Source of the DNA: Pelagimonas varians
GTDB taxonomy: Bacteria > Pseudomonadota > Alphaproteobacteria > Rhodobacterales > Rhodobacteraceae
Length of the DNA: 64,000 bases
Assembly: GCF_003208435.1 (NCBI RefSeq)
Contig: NZ_QKMF01000001.1
Location: 1 to 64,000, forward strand
Direction: 5' to 3'
This document shows positions 27,239 through 36,537 of the stretch, one piece after another. The translations under genes and the position numbers were made by a program. The notes beneath the pieces are model-generated. The model did not search any database. It saw only the letters and a program-made list of their open reading frames with translations, and was not told the DNA's origin. Numbering within the stretch: the stretch's first letter is position 1; each line of letters opens with the position of its first letter.

Positions 27239-28191
27239 CAGTTTCAGCACGCATAAATAAAGCTGAACTTCCGGATAAGTTCATCTGTAATTCATTAGCT
27301 TTTTTGGGGCGATCCAGTTTTGAGGAACGATGCGTTTCGGCGCATGATGAATTGGCTTCGTGCAACTTCGTCTACAAGCATTTCTTCAAGTCCCGTGACG
27401 AGGCAAAGCTTGCTACCCACATTCGAAAGAAACTGGGCCTTAGCGAGAAACAAATTTCGGAAATCAATATCAGTGATCCGTTGCAAACTCAGAGGACGAT
27501 TGCCAATCAATTTATGACAATCGCAGAGATTCCCGATGACATCTCTTTGATCATTGACATAACAACGTTCCGTCGCGAAGAGCTCCTCATTCTACTAAAA
27601 GAAATGAGGCGTCTTCCAGAAGCGCTACTGGATGAGGCCAGCTTCGTGTATTCGGTTGCCGCAGAGATGGGCGATTGGCTTTCAAACAATGTGCGCCAAA
27701 TCAGGCCCGTTATCGGCTACCCAGGTGATATGATTTCGCGGCAAAGCACTCATCTGGTGATTATGGCAGGTATTGAGCACCATCGCGCCGTTGCTGCCAT
27801 TGATGCCTATGAACCATCAAATATTTCACTTGGTATAGTTCCACTTGAAGATTCAGTTTCTCTAGAAATCCATGAGCGTAACCTTCAACTTCGTGACTAT
27901 ATTGTAAGGCATTTTGACAATGTGACAACGGAATTTGATTTCTCGGCAAAGAGTCCACAAGCGGTGATTTCTAAATTGAGACAAATCGTTAGCAGTCGAC
28001 CGGATCAAAATACCATCATAGCGCCGTTGAACACAAAACTCTCAACACTTGCCTGTGGCGTTTATGGTTTGGAGAATCCGGCCGTCCAGCTTTGCTATGC
28101 CGAAGTGGAAGTTTACAATGCAGGCAAATACTCAACCGCAGGCGATGAGGTGTTGCTAATCCCTTATCGATCATTGGTTTCTAAAGAGTAG
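27235..28191 (+). CDS. Unrecognised protein, last gene of the methyltransferase operon
   Basis: A 318-residue cytoplasmic protein without signal peptide or membrane segment, starting in an ATGA overlap with the ATPase gene. I do not recognise the family. Visible features are an N-terminal FICNSLAFLGRSSFEERC segment, a strand-turn-helix stretch (ISLIIDITTFRREELLILL), then YPGDMISRQSTHLVIMAGIEHHR and APLNTKLSTLACGVYGLE. The alternating strands and helices suggest a Rossmann-like alpha/beta fold. Its fixed place behind the HD and ATPase genes suggests it is the effector or sensor partner. I see no PD-(D/E)xK or HNH nuclease motif. Confidence 0.6.
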   Translation: MTVSARINKAELPDKFICNSLAFLGRSSFEERCVSAHDELASCNFVYKHFFKSRDEAKLATHIRKKLGLSEKQISEINISDPLQTQRTIANQFMTIAEIPDDISLIIDITTFRREELLILLKEMRRLPEALLDEASFVYSVAAEMGDWLSNNVRQIRPVIGYPGDMISRQSTHLVIMAGIEHHRAVAAIDAYEPSNISLGIVPLEDSVSLEIHERNLQLRDYIVRHFDNVTTEFDFSAKSPQAVISKLRQIVSSRPDQNTIIAPLNTKLSTLACGVYGLENPAVQLCYAEVEVYNAGKYSTAGDEVLLIPYRSLVSKE

Positions 28192-28788
28192 CGCTGCCCT
28201 GTTGTGATATTATGCGTGGTAGGCGTTCCTGTGCTTGTAGAACTACTGCTATTTGCGCATTGTCGACCCGTAGAAACGAGGCGTCCAGTTTCGCAGCACG
28301 CGCTGGCCAACTGCTGACAACAGAACACTGGTTACACATTGCCGCATCCTTCACAACAGGCTCCTAGGGCAACAGATCACTGCCTTTCACATTTCAGTAT
28401 AAACCCACATCAACACCCGTTTGAATGTCGGCTCAGCCCGGCAATGCAGTCATACCTCGCAGATGCAGCGAAAGTCCGGAACCCGCCCTCGCTGGCGCGT
28501 CACCTCATGCTGCGCGAGGACCGAGTGTTGTTGAAGGACTGGGACTAGCCACCGCGCGCATTTGGAACATAGGGTCAGCGACCGCAGTTTTCGAAAATGT
28601 TGGCACAACACTGGACGACGGAAATTCAAAACTGGGTGCAGGGCCCAATGCGGATATTGGCCTTCGTATATGCAATCTTTCATAAGCGGGCATTGATGCT
28701 GATTGCGGCATTTTGAATGACTGTGGATTGGCTCAGCGCGGCAAATGTTTCTTGGGTGTGCATGGGTTTGGGCTTGAGCGTCGCCCTC
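28192..28788. other. Gene-free stretch after the methyltransferase operon
   Basis: About 600 bases with no recognised gene. G+C content rises again here, marking the right boundary of the A+T-rich operon. No repeat or integrase remnant is visible. Confidence 0.4.
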
Positions 28789-29679
28789 TCACGTTATGTG
28801 CACTGGGATTTGCACGTCTTGACACCAATGTCGTGGAGACTGGCCATACATGCGTTTGAATTCCCGACTGAATTGCGAGGAGCTTGCATAGCCCACGTTC
28901 CGGGCCGCCTCGGCCACGTTCATGCCCCCGGCAATTTTCATGGCGGCGTTGTTCAACCGCATGGACTTCACAAACTGGATCGGCGACATCGTCGTTGCTT
29001 CTTTGAACCGGCGATGGAACACGGCGCGGCTCATTCCGACCTGCGCGGCCATGTCGGTGATGGTGACCGGTTCGCTCAATCGGGTGGACAGGTAATCGAT
29101 GGTTCGGGCGATCTCGTTGCCAACGCCGAAGGCGCGCTTCGCAGCGGGTCCCGCCGCGCCTTTAAGGACGGCATAATACAGTTCGCGCAGGCGCCCTTGT
29201 CCAAGCATCCTTGCATCTGCCGGAGCGTCAAGCAGTTCCAACAACCTGTGCAGCGCCTGCGTAAAGCCCGTGTCCCAATGCGCCAGCGCCAACCCCTGCA
29301 GGGCTGCGCCATCGGGTCTGCGAATGGTGCCGGCTGCATTCTCCATTTCGAGAGAGAGGTCCCGCATGACTCGCGGATCAAGCGCGATCATGGCACCGAT
29401 GAGCGGGCACTCTGGCGTAGCTTGAGGCGTGCCCGCCTCAACCGGCATGGTCATTGGGCAAAGCATGTATTGGTTGCTGTCATAGGCGTGTCGATGGCCG
29501 TCGAGGATGGCTTCTTTCACCCCGCTGACGATGGCCACAACAGTGGGTTCGTAGACTGCAGGCACGGAGGGCACGGCCTCGGTGACACGGAAGAGCTGCA
29601 CGCCCTTCAAAGGGGTTTCCACCAGACCTGCTTCGGGGAGGTAGCGTTCAATTTGCTGTTTGATCTGCACCTTGTTCAT
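28789..29679 (-). CDS. AraC-family transcriptional regulator (AraC_N type)
   Basis: A 296-residue regulator. The N-terminal half (VPAVYEPTVVAIVSGVKEA, YMLCPMTMPVEA) matches the AraC_N cupin-like sensor. The C-terminal half has two helix-turn-helix motifs (VTITDMAAQVGMSRAVFHRRF, then MNVAEAARNVGYASSSQFSREF). The start at 29679 (MNKVQIKQQ) is chosen because family members start near this point, though the frame is open to 29736. It is divergent from a short-chain dehydrogenase gene across 157 bases and probably controls it. AraC_N regulators often respond to aldehydes or related stress. Confidence 0.88.
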   Translation of the reverse strand: MNKVQIKQQIERYLPEAGLVETPLKGVQLFRVTEAVPSVPAVYEPTVVAIVSGVKEAILDGHRHAYDSNQYMLCPMTMPVEAGTPQATPECPLIGAMIALDPRVMRDLSLEMENAAGTIRRPDGAALQGLALAHWDTGFTQALHRLLELLDAPADARMLGQGRLRELYYAVLKGAAGPAAKRAFGVGNEIARTIDYLSTRLSEPVTITDMAAQVGMSRAVFHRRFKEATTMSPIQFVKSMRLNNAAMKIAGGMNVAEAARNVGYASSSQFSREFKRMYGQSPRHWCQDVQIPVHIT

Positions 29680-29836
29680 GATGGTTAGGTGGCATGACAA
29701 TTGGCGCTTTGCAACACAGATGAGACTATCAGGCATGTATTCAAGATGATCACGCCTATTTTTGTGAAAATGCGAGAGTTATCTACCTTGCCAAGATGAA
29801 CGCAGACATCCGGCAAAGGCTGGTAGGAGTAAGAAA

Positions 29837-30787
29837 ATGGCTGACAAGACTTTTGGACCAAACGGCTGGACCCCGGAACGCCTGGGCAACCTACAAGGCA
29901 AAACCTACCTGATCACCGGTGCCAATGCCGGGGCAGGATTTCAGGCGGCGCGGACATTGCTGACCAAGGGGGCCAGGGTTGTGATGTTGAACCGATCAGC
30001 CGAGAAGTCACAAACCGCCGTTGCGGAGCTGAGACAGGAATTTGGAGTCGGTGCCGATGTGTCTTTTATCCGCATGGACCTTGCCTCGCTGGCCAGTGTG
30101 CGGGATGCGGCGGCGGAGGTCCTGAAGACGGTTCCGCAGATTGACGCGCTCATGTGCAACGCCGCCATCGCCCAGGTGCCCAAGCAGAAGCTGACCGTGG
30201 ATGGTTTTGAGAGCATGCTCGGCACCAACCACTACGGCCACTTCCTGCTTTCGGGCCTGCTCATTGAGCGCATTGAGGCCAGCAAGGGCCGGATCGTGAT
30301 CGTAAGTAGTCTTGGCTACAACATGGGGATCAGGACCATCCAGTTTGACGATATGAACTGGAACAAAAACTATCATCAGAACAAGACCTATTCGCAGAGC
30401 AAACTGGCGCAAATGATGTTCGGCTATGAACTACAGGACCGGCTGTCTGCGGCGGGCAAAACTGGCGTCGAAGTCTATGTTTGCCACCCCGGATCGTCGC
30501 GGACCTCGCTTATCACTTCGAGCGGAAACCTGATGACACGGATCGCATTCCGGCTCATGTCGTTGTCGCCGATGGTGCAGTCGGCCGAGAAAGGCTCTTG
30601 GCCCGAAGTCATGTGCGCGACAGAGGGTGGGCTAGAACAACGGGCACTTTATGGCCCTACAGGCCGCGCCGAGTTTGTTGGCCCGGTTGGCAAGGGAACC
30701 CTACATCCACATGCTTATGACAAAACTGCCATGGAGCAGCTTTGGACGATCTCGGAAGAGGCGACAGGGTTCAATTGGTCTTTATGA
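29837..30787 (+). CDS. Short-chain dehydrogenase/reductase
   Basis: A 316-residue NAD(P)-dependent oxidoreductase of the long-substrate-loop retinol-dehydrogenase-like group. The cofactor motif is TGANAGAG, NAA follows in LMCNAAIAQ, and the catalytic Tyr and Lys are in YSQSKLAQ with a Ser in IVSSLGYN. PGSSRTSL follows the active site. AGGAG lies just before the start. It is divergent from the AraC-family regulator, its likely controller. The substrate is unknown. Confidence 0.88.
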   Translation: MADKTFGPNGWTPERLGNLQGKTYLITGANAGAGFQAARTLLTKGARVVMLNRSAEKSQTAVAELRQEFGVGADVSFIRMDLASLASVRDAAAEVLKTVPQIDALMCNAAIAQVPKQKLTVDGFESMLGTNHYGHFLLSGLLIERIEASKGRIVIVSSLGYNMGIRTIQFDDMNWNKNYHQNKTYSQSKLAQMMFGYELQDRLSAAGKTGVEVYVCHPGSSRTSLITSSGNLMTRIAFRLMSLSPMVQSAEKGSWPEVMCATEGGLEQRALYGPTGRAEFVGPVGKGTLHPHAYDKTAMEQLWTISEEATGFNWSL

Positions 30788-31696
30788 CCCAACCCCAGAC
30801 GCAATCACCGGCTGGGTGACCGGAACCGGCTGAGATGCTCCCTAGATGGTTGCGTCATTGCGTCATAGGCGGACTTGACCGTCTCCGCCGGATACTGATT
30901 GGCGTTGGGAAGCGCCAGCGGCGACACCTGATGCGTGCGAGAAAGCCATTTAACCAACTGCCAATACGCCCTTAATCACCCAAATACTCCTTACACTGCA
31001 ACGTTCTTACAGATTGCCTTGGGGTCTTTGGCGGCCGCCTATGGCTGTCAGGGCCGAGATGCGATTGCGCGGGGGAGCGGCCCCCAAACTCGTCATATTG
31101 AACTGCTGCATGCGACTGGCCGGACGGCTGCAGAAGGCCCATAGCCAACTTGTCGTAACCCTGAGCGCATGGCCGCGGCATCTGGTCGGGAGCTGGCTCT
31201 GGAGTTTTTGCGCGTGAGTGTCGGTAAACATGCCTTGCCGGCCAATGGATATGTAGTGATCCATGTTTTCTGCGCCCGCAGAACCGGTCTTTGGGTGGCC
31301 GTTAAAACCCGATGTTCGCAAGTTGGTGCAATGCCGCTGGAATAGGAGGGGGATCTCAGTTGACCCGCCTTGGTCCATGTGGGCATGGATCATGTAGAAA
31401 AGCCGGTCTATCTGATCACGCTGGACGCGGGGAGATATTCAGCCTTTTAGCAGCTTTCTTCTTTTGGTTTGCAGACATGCGTCGTGGATCTCGGCGTGTC
31501 GCCGTGGCAACCGGACACGCAACGGGATGGACGTCGTGGGTATGGCGGCGGCGTTTGTGCAATACCATGTTCAAGCGTATGGAGTGTCCTGCTGTATTTT
31601 GGGTTACAGAGGACTCGACAAAGTGATGTGACCTTGCTAAGAGGCGGCTTCCTGCAATTCATTGCAACTTCAAACTGGAAAGGTGGTGTAAACCAC
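30788..31696. other. Long gene-free region before rpsU
   Basis: About 900 bases with no supportable gene on either strand. Several overlapping frames of 60-130 codons exist, but none shows a known motif. The last part must contain the rpsU promoter and leader. The frame that continues upstream of rpsU is not conserved-looking protein. Confidence 0.5.
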
Positions 31697-31897
31697 ATGC
31701 AGGTTAGTGTTCGCGACAACAATGTCGATCAAGCTCTTCGGGTTCTAAAGAAAAAGCTCCAGAAGGAAGGCGTCTTTCGCGAAATGAAGCTTAAGCAACA
31801 TTTCGAAAAACCGTCAGAGAAGAACGCGCGTCAGAAAGCTGAAGCTATTCGCCGCGCCCGTAAGCTCGCACGCAAGAAATTGGAACGCGAAGGTTGA
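31697..31897 (+). CDS. rpsU: 30S ribosomal protein S21
   Basis: A small basic protein of 66 residues: [20 protein letters not shown], then [20 protein letters not shown], then a Lys/Arg-rich helix to the end. This is the full length and pattern of bacterial S21, which binds the 3' end of 16S rRNA region in the small subunit and helps initiation. AAAGGTGG lies before the ATG. It is a single gene with its own terminator, as is common in alphaproteobacteria. Confidence 0.97.
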   Translation: MQVSVRDNNVDQALRVLKKKLQKEGVFREMKLKQHFEKPSEKNARQKAEAIRRARKLARKKLEREG

Positions 31898-31927
31898 TGC
31901 AAATCAATCCTTTGTGCTGAAAATTTA

Positions 31928-31957
31928 CCCCCGTTGTCTTTGGCAGCGGGGGTTTTT
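31928..31957 (+). terminator. Rho-independent terminator of rpsU
   Basis: CCCCCGTTG pairs with CAGCGGGGG (one G-T pair), a seven-base loop lies between, and TTTTT follows directly. It begins 30 bases after the rpsU stop. Confidence 0.88.
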
Positions 31958-32157
31958 CGTTTCAAAGAGCTGTCTGCAACTGGTCAGACCGAAAAGCCAA
32001 GCTTTCCAAACCGGTCATTCGCATCAAATCATATTTTGGTCCTGAATTTCCCCGGAAACTAGTCCGCAAGGTATCTCGGGAAAATTCGTTATTTTGGAAT
32101 GGCGTAGGTGTCGAAATTGCCATTTTTTGCACACCCACAGACGGCATGCCCGGCATT

Positions 32158-33312
32158 TTAGGATTGGACGGTGACCCATGCGCTGTCGTCTTCATTTGAC
32201 GCCACACATGCCGAAATGAACTGCATCCCTGCAACCCCGTCACGGACGGTTGGAAAATGGATGTCTTGCGGGAGTGGTTCGTTGGCTTGAAAGGCACGAA
32301 TGGCCCGTGCGGCTTCGCTGTAGATGTTGGCAAACCCTTCAAGGTAACCTTCGGGGTGGCCGCCGGGGATGCGCGACAGGCGTCCCGCGCTCTGGGTTGC
32401 GCCAGAACCGTTACGTGTCAGCAGGCGTTTGGGTTCACCAAAGGGCGTGCTCCACAGATAGTTGGGGTCTTCTTGCGACCATTCCAGACCGCCTTTGCTG
32501 CCGTAAATACGCAGCTTCAAAGCGTTTTCATTGCCCGGTGCAACCTGACTGCACCACAGCATACCGCGTGCACCGCCTGCAAAGCGCAGCATGATATGGG
32601 CATTGTCATCCAGCTGGCGACCGGGAACAAAACTGTGCAAATCCGCCGAGAGCTTTTCCACCTCTAGGCCGGTTGTGAAACAGGCCAGATTGAAGGCATG
32701 TGTGCCGATATCGCCAATTGATCCACCTGCGCCAGAGCGGGCAGGGTCAGTGCGCCAGCCAGCTTGCTTTTGGCCGGTGTTTTCCAAGGCTTCGGTCAAC
32801 CAGTCTTGGGGGTATTCGACCTGAACAACCCGAATATCACCCAGATCGCCGCTGGCAATCATGTCGCGGGCCTGCCGGATCATCGGGTAGCCGGTGTAGT
32901 TATGGGTGAGAACAAACAACGCCTCTGCGCGTTCTGCGACCTCTAGCAGCGCCTGCGCATCTTCAAGTGTCGACGTCATCGGCTTGTCGCACAGGACATG
33001 GATACCCTGTTCCAAAAACGCTTTGGCGGCGGGGTAGTGCATATGGTTTGGCGTCACAATCGCCACCGCATCTATTCCGTCCTCGCGGGCGGCTTCGGCC
33101 ACGGCCATGGCATTGAAATCGTCATAGGTCCGCGCCGGGTCCAACCCCAAGGCGGCACCGGATGCGCGGGCTTTGTCCGGTGTCGAAGACAGTGCACCGG
33201 CGACCAGATCATATTGCGCATCCAGCCGCGCGGCGATGCGGTGCACCGCGCCAATAAAGGCGTCGTTGCCGCCGCCGACCATGCCCAGTTTGATAGGTTT
33301 TTGATAACTCAT
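32158..33312 (-). CDS. Gfo/Idh/MocA-family NAD(P)-dependent dehydrogenase
   Basis: A 384-residue sugar or polyol dehydrogenase. The N-terminal Rossmann domain has LGMVGGGNDAFIGAVHR and the family motif CDKPM (in place of EKP). The C-terminal domain has GAGGSIGDIGTHAFNLA, which contains the substrate-binding Asp and His. It is the last gene of the ABC transporter operon, one base after the isomerase gene. It probably oxidises or reduces the imported sugar or its isomer in the cytoplasm. A myo-inositol-like or rare-sugar route is possible. Confidence 0.9.
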   Translation of the reverse strand: MSYQKPIKLGMVGGGNDAFIGAVHRIAARLDAQYDLVAGALSSTPDKARASGAALGLDPARTYDDFNAMAVAEAAREDGIDAVAIVTPNHMHYPAAKAFLEQGIHVLCDKPMTSTLEDAQALLEVAERAEALFVLTHNYTGYPMIRQARDMIASGDLGDIRVVQVEYPQDWLTEALENTGQKQAGWRTDPARSGAGGSIGDIGTHAFNLACFTTGLEVEKLSADLHSFVPGRQLDDNAHIMLRFAGGARGMLWCSQVAPGNENALKLRIYGSKGGLEWSQEDPNYLWSTPFGEPKRLLTRNGSGATQSAGRLSRIPGGHPEGYLEGFANIYSEAARAIRAFQANEPLPQDIHFPTVRDGVAGMQFISACVASNEDDSAWVTVQS

Positions 33313-33313
33313 G

Positions 33314-34372
33314 TCAGTCTCCTATGCCCAGCATCCTGCGGTTGGCGGCTTCGTCGCTGCCCCCGTCGGCAAAATCGTCAAAGGCTTTTTCGGTGACACG
33401 GATAATGTGGTCTTTGACAAATTGCGCGCCTTCGCGGGCTCCGTCTTCGGGATGTTTCAGGCAGCATTCCCATTCAACCACGGCCCAGCCATCAAAATCC
33501 ATCGCTGCGAATTTCGAAAAGATAGCGCCAAAGTCAACCTGACCATCGCCAAGGGAGCGGAAGCGTCCTGCGCGGTCTACCCAAGGCTGATAGCCGCTGT
33601 AGACGCCTTGGCGGCCCGTTGGGTTGAATTCGGCATCTTTGACGTGGAACATTTTGATCCGGTCTTTGTAGATGTCAAGGTTGTCAATATAATCAAGGCA
33701 TTGCAGCACATAATGGCTGGGGTCATACAGCATATTGGCGCGGGGATGATTGTTCACCCGTTCCAAAAACATCTCGAAGGTGACGCCGTCATGCAAATCT
33801 TCGCCGGGGTGGATTTCGTAGCAAACATCGACACCCATTTCGTCGGCGTGATCCAAAATCGGCTTCCATCGCGCGGCCAATTCATCAAAGGCCGTCTCAA
33901 TCAGACCGGCGGGGCGTTGTGGCCACGGATATAGGTAAGGCCAAGCCAAGGCACCTGAAAAAGTTGCATGGGCATTGATGCCAAGGTTCCGGCTGGCGGT
34001 CAGGGCTTGTTTGACCTGATCCACAGCCCAAGCTTGTCGCGCTTTGGGATTACCGCGTACTTCGGGGGCTGCGAAACCGTCAAAACCTTCGTCATAGGCG
34101 GGATGCACGGCGACCAGCTGCCCTTGCAGGTGGGTCGAAAGCTCGGTGATTTCCACGCCGTTTTCACGCGCAACACCGGCCAGTTCATCACAGTAGTCCT
34201 TGGACGCTGCGGCCTGTGCCAGATCAATCAGGCGGCCATCCCAGCTGGGGACTTGCACGCCCTTATAGCCGCAATCCGCAGCCCATTTTGTAATGCTGTC
34301 CCAGCTGTTGAAGGGGGCTTCGTCGCCTGCAAACTGCGCCAGAAACAGGGCGGGGCCTTTGATCGTTTTCAT
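33314..34372 (-). CDS. Sugar phosphate isomerase/epimerase (xylose isomerase-like TIM barrel)
   Basis: A 352-residue TIM-barrel protein of the AP endonuclease family 2 type. Typical metal-site segments are CYEIHPGEDLHDG, MLYDPSHYVLQ, FHVKDAEF and WAVVEWEC. It probably isomerises or epimerises the sugar made or used by the adjacent dehydrogenase. It is the fourth gene of the operon, separated from the binding-protein gene by a hairpin (34404-34449) and from the dehydrogenase by a single base. Confidence 0.88.
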   Translation of the reverse strand: MKTIKGPALFLAQFAGDEAPFNSWDSITKWAADCGYKGVQVPSWDGRLIDLAQAAASKDYCDELAGVARENGVEITELSTHLQGQLVAVHPAYDEGFDGFAAPEVRGNPKARQAWAVDQVKQALTASRNLGINAHATFSGALAWPYLYPWPQRPAGLIETAFDELAARWKPILDHADEMGVDVCYEIHPGEDLHDGVTFEMFLERVNNHPRANMLYDPSHYVLQCLDYIDNLDIYKDRIKMFHVKDAEFNPTGRQGVYSGYQPWVDRAGRFRSLGDGQVDFGAIFSKFAAMDFDGWAVVEWECCLKHPEDGAREGAQFVKDHIIRVTEKAFDDFADGGSDEAANRRMLGIGD

Positions 34373-34403
34373 GTGGTAGATCCCTGCAAATAAGAAAATA
34401 AGA

Positions 34404-34449
34404 TGGAAAGGGGCGAAGATCAGTATGACCTAGGGAGTGCCCCTTTCCA
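34404..34449 (-). terminator. Intercistronic hairpin between binding-protein and isomerase genes
   Basis: TGGAAAGGGGC (34404-34414) pairs perfectly with GCCCCTTTCCA (34439-34449), leaving a 24-base loop. Read on the minus strand, a T-rich stretch (TCTTATTTTC) follows. It lies in the gap just after the binding-protein gene, so it probably stops part of the transcription or protects the upstream mRNA. Either would give more binding protein than downstream enzymes. Confidence 0.65.
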
Positions 34450-34464
34450 ATGCTTCCTAAACTC

Positions 34465-35421
34465 TTAGAACGGCGAGTCGGGGAAGTAGAAGCTGGCTGC
34501 GTTTTCCTGAGTGATCAGGGTTGCGCCAAGGATATAGCGGCCTGCAACGGGACCGTTGGATTTGAATGCGGCCACGGTCACATCCATCGCAGTTGCAATC
34601 ATCGATGGCGGGTACAGCACGTCAACGGGGACCAATTCATTGCCCTCCATGATGCCTTTGATGGTTTCCTTCATGCCAGCACCGCCGACAACAAACATAC
34701 CGTCGCCATCACGGCCCGCCTGTTTTAAAGCCGCGACAACGCCAATGGCGATGTCATCATCTTGCGCCCAGACCGCATCGATATCAGGGAAGCGCGACAA
34801 GAAATCCTGCATGACTTCAAAGCCGTCATCGCGGTTCCAGTTTGCATGTTTGTGATCCAGCACATTGATGCCGGACCCTTCGATTTCTGCCATAAAGGCA
34901 TCGAAACGCTCGTTATCAATGATGGTTGGAATGCCGCGCAGGACAACGATGTTGTCCCCATCCTTGAGCCGACCCTTCATATAGACCGCAGACACGCGGC
35001 CCAGCTCGGGGTTGTTGCCCGCAACATAGATGTCTTCGATACCCGGCTGGCTAAGACCGCGGTCCACAACGGTGATCAAAGCACCGGATTTTTTGACGTT
35101 CAAAACCGGATCCGTCAGCGGTTCGGATTCAAACGGCAACACAACCAGCGCGTCGATTTGGTGAACGGACACTAGGTCTTCGAGGGCCGAAGCCTGCGCA
35201 GATGGATCAGGCGAGTTGATCAAAACCAGATCAATATCGGGATACAGCGCCTCAAGCCGTTTTTCGGCCTGCTCGGCGTGCCAGTTCATACCAGCGGCCC
35301 AAGCATGGGTTGGTGTTGGATAGCTGACGCCGATTTTGATCGTGTCCTCGGCCCAGGCTGCTGCGCCTGTTAGGGCCATAACACTGGTCAGTGCAAATGC
35401 GCTAAGGGTCTTAAGTTTCAT
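34465..35421 (-). CDS. Sugar ABC transporter, periplasmic binding protein (RbsB/ribose type)
   Basis: A 318-residue protein with a Sec signal (MKLKTLSAFALTSVMALTGAAAWA) and a type I periplasmic binding fold: IKIGVSYPTPTHAW, DALVVLPFESEPLTDPV, GIPTIIDNERFDAF and DAVWAQDDDIAIGVVAALKQAG. It captures a sugar or polyol in the periplasm for the permease and ATPase encoded upstream. The start at 35421 is chosen to place the signal peptide at the N-terminus. The frame is open to 35448. The ligand cannot be read from the sequence. Confidence 0.93.
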   Translation of the reverse strand: MKLKTLSAFALTSVMALTGAAAWAEDTIKIGVSYPTPTHAWAAGMNWHAEQAEKRLEALYPDIDLVLINSPDPSAQASALEDLVSVHQIDALVVLPFESEPLTDPVLNVKKSGALITVVDRGLSQPGIEDIYVAGNNPELGRVSAVYMKGRLKDGDNIVVLRGIPTIIDNERFDAFMAEIEGSGINVLDHKHANWNRDDGFEVMQDFLSRFPDIDAVWAQDDDIAIGVVAALKQAGRDGDGMFVVGGAGMKETIKGIMEGNELVPVDVLYPPSMIATAMDVTVAAFKSNGPVAGRYILGATLITQENAASFYFPDSPF

Positions 35422-35517
35422 GGTTTCTCCTCCCATGGTGATGGACACACCTTCCCTGTCCGGTGTCTCCGGTCTTGGTCGTTCTGAAAGGGGCAGGGCC
35501 CTTATTCGGGTTGTTCG

Positions 35518-36537
35518 TTAGTCTTCGGACTTTCGGGATTTTCCCCAATCGCCGCGTTGTAGGAAAACCGCCACGATGATGATCAACCCCTGCATGGTGC
35601 CATTGAGGTAATTCGAAATCATGTCGGTAAAGTTCAGGATGTTGCCGATGGTGGTCAGGATCAATGCCCCAAGGATGGTGCCACCGATACGCCCGTATCC
35701 GCCTTTAAGAACTGTACCACCGATGATGACCGCTGCGATGGCTTCGAGTTCCCAAAGCACGCCGGTCGAAGAGGAGGCAGAGCCAAGGCGTGGCACATAG
35801 ATGATCGTCGCGAGCGAGACGCAAAAACCTTGGATCACATATGTCATCGTCTTGATCCGGTCGACCTTGATGGCCGAATATTTGGCAACCGCTTCGTTTG
35901 ACCCGATGGCGGTACAATAGCGGCCAAAAGCGGTCCGGTTGAGCAAAAGCCATCCCAAAATGGCAACCACGATGAACACCCAAACAGGGATCGGCAGGCC
36001 AAGGAAGCTGTCGTAATAAACCGGGCGGTAGGTGCCTCGAATGTCAAAGTTCAACGAAAGCGTGCCGCCGTCGGCAAAATAGGTGACCAAGGACCGGTAG
36101 ATGCCCATGGTGCCGAGCGTGACAATAAAGGCTTCGATCTTACCTTTGGTGGTCAGGGCACCGTTGACCCAGCCCGCGCCGATCCCAAGCAAGATCGATA
36201 CGCCGCAGCCCAATAGAACAGTGGCCACACCGCTGCCCATGGTATCAATCGCTGCATTCATTGTGATGATCATGACACCGGCGATGGCCGCTGCCATGGA
36301 CCCGACCGACAGATCAATACCGCCTGCGGTGATTACAAAGGTCGCGCCAACCGCAATAATACCGATAAAGGCAGATCGGGTCAGCAAATTGGTGATGTTG
36401 CCTTCGCTTAAAAAGGCGGGATTCAGCAAAAAGCCGATAACGCAGAGGATCACCAGCGCGACAGCGGGACCTGCGGTTTTGAGATCAAAACTAAGCCGTT
36501 TGGCGGTCTTTTCATAGTCTGTGGTCACGGCGCTCAT
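35518..36537 (-). CDS. Sugar ABC transporter permease (RbsC type)
   Basis: A 339-residue inner-membrane protein with eight to ten hydrophobic segments, such as PAVALVILCVIGFLLNP, IIAVGATFVITAGGIDLSVG and VWVFIVVAILGWLLLN. The AGGIDLSVG and EAIAAVIIGGTVLKGG segments are marks of this family. It starts in an ATGA overlap with the ATPase gene and forms the transport channel with it. Confidence 0.93.
   Translation of the reverse strand: MSAVTTDYEKTAKRLSFDLKTAGPAVALVILCVIGFLLNPAFLSEGNITNLLTRSAFIGIIAVGATFVITAGGIDLSVGSMAAAIAGVMIITMNAAIDTMGSGVATVLLGCGVSILLGIGAGWVNGALTTKGKIEAFIVTLGTMGIYRSLVTYFADGGTLSLNFDIRGTYRPVYYDSFLGLPIPVWVFIVVAILGWLLLNRTAFGRYCTAIGSNEAVAKYSAIKVDRIKTMTYVIQGFCVSLATIIYVPRLGSASSSTGVLWELEAIAAVIIGGTVLKGGYGRIGGTILGALILTTIGNILNFTDMISNYLNGTMQGLIIIVAVFLQRGDWGKSRKSED

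Noticed and set aside
28717-29688. A 323-codon plus-strand open frame
   Set aside because: It lies almost entirely opposite the AraC-family regulator, whose helix-turn-helix and sensor domain are clearly real. The plus-strand translation has no family motif.
31007-31393. A 128-codon minus-strand frame upstream of rpsU
   Set aside because: No recognisable family, no good ribosome site, and competing frames of similar length overlap it.
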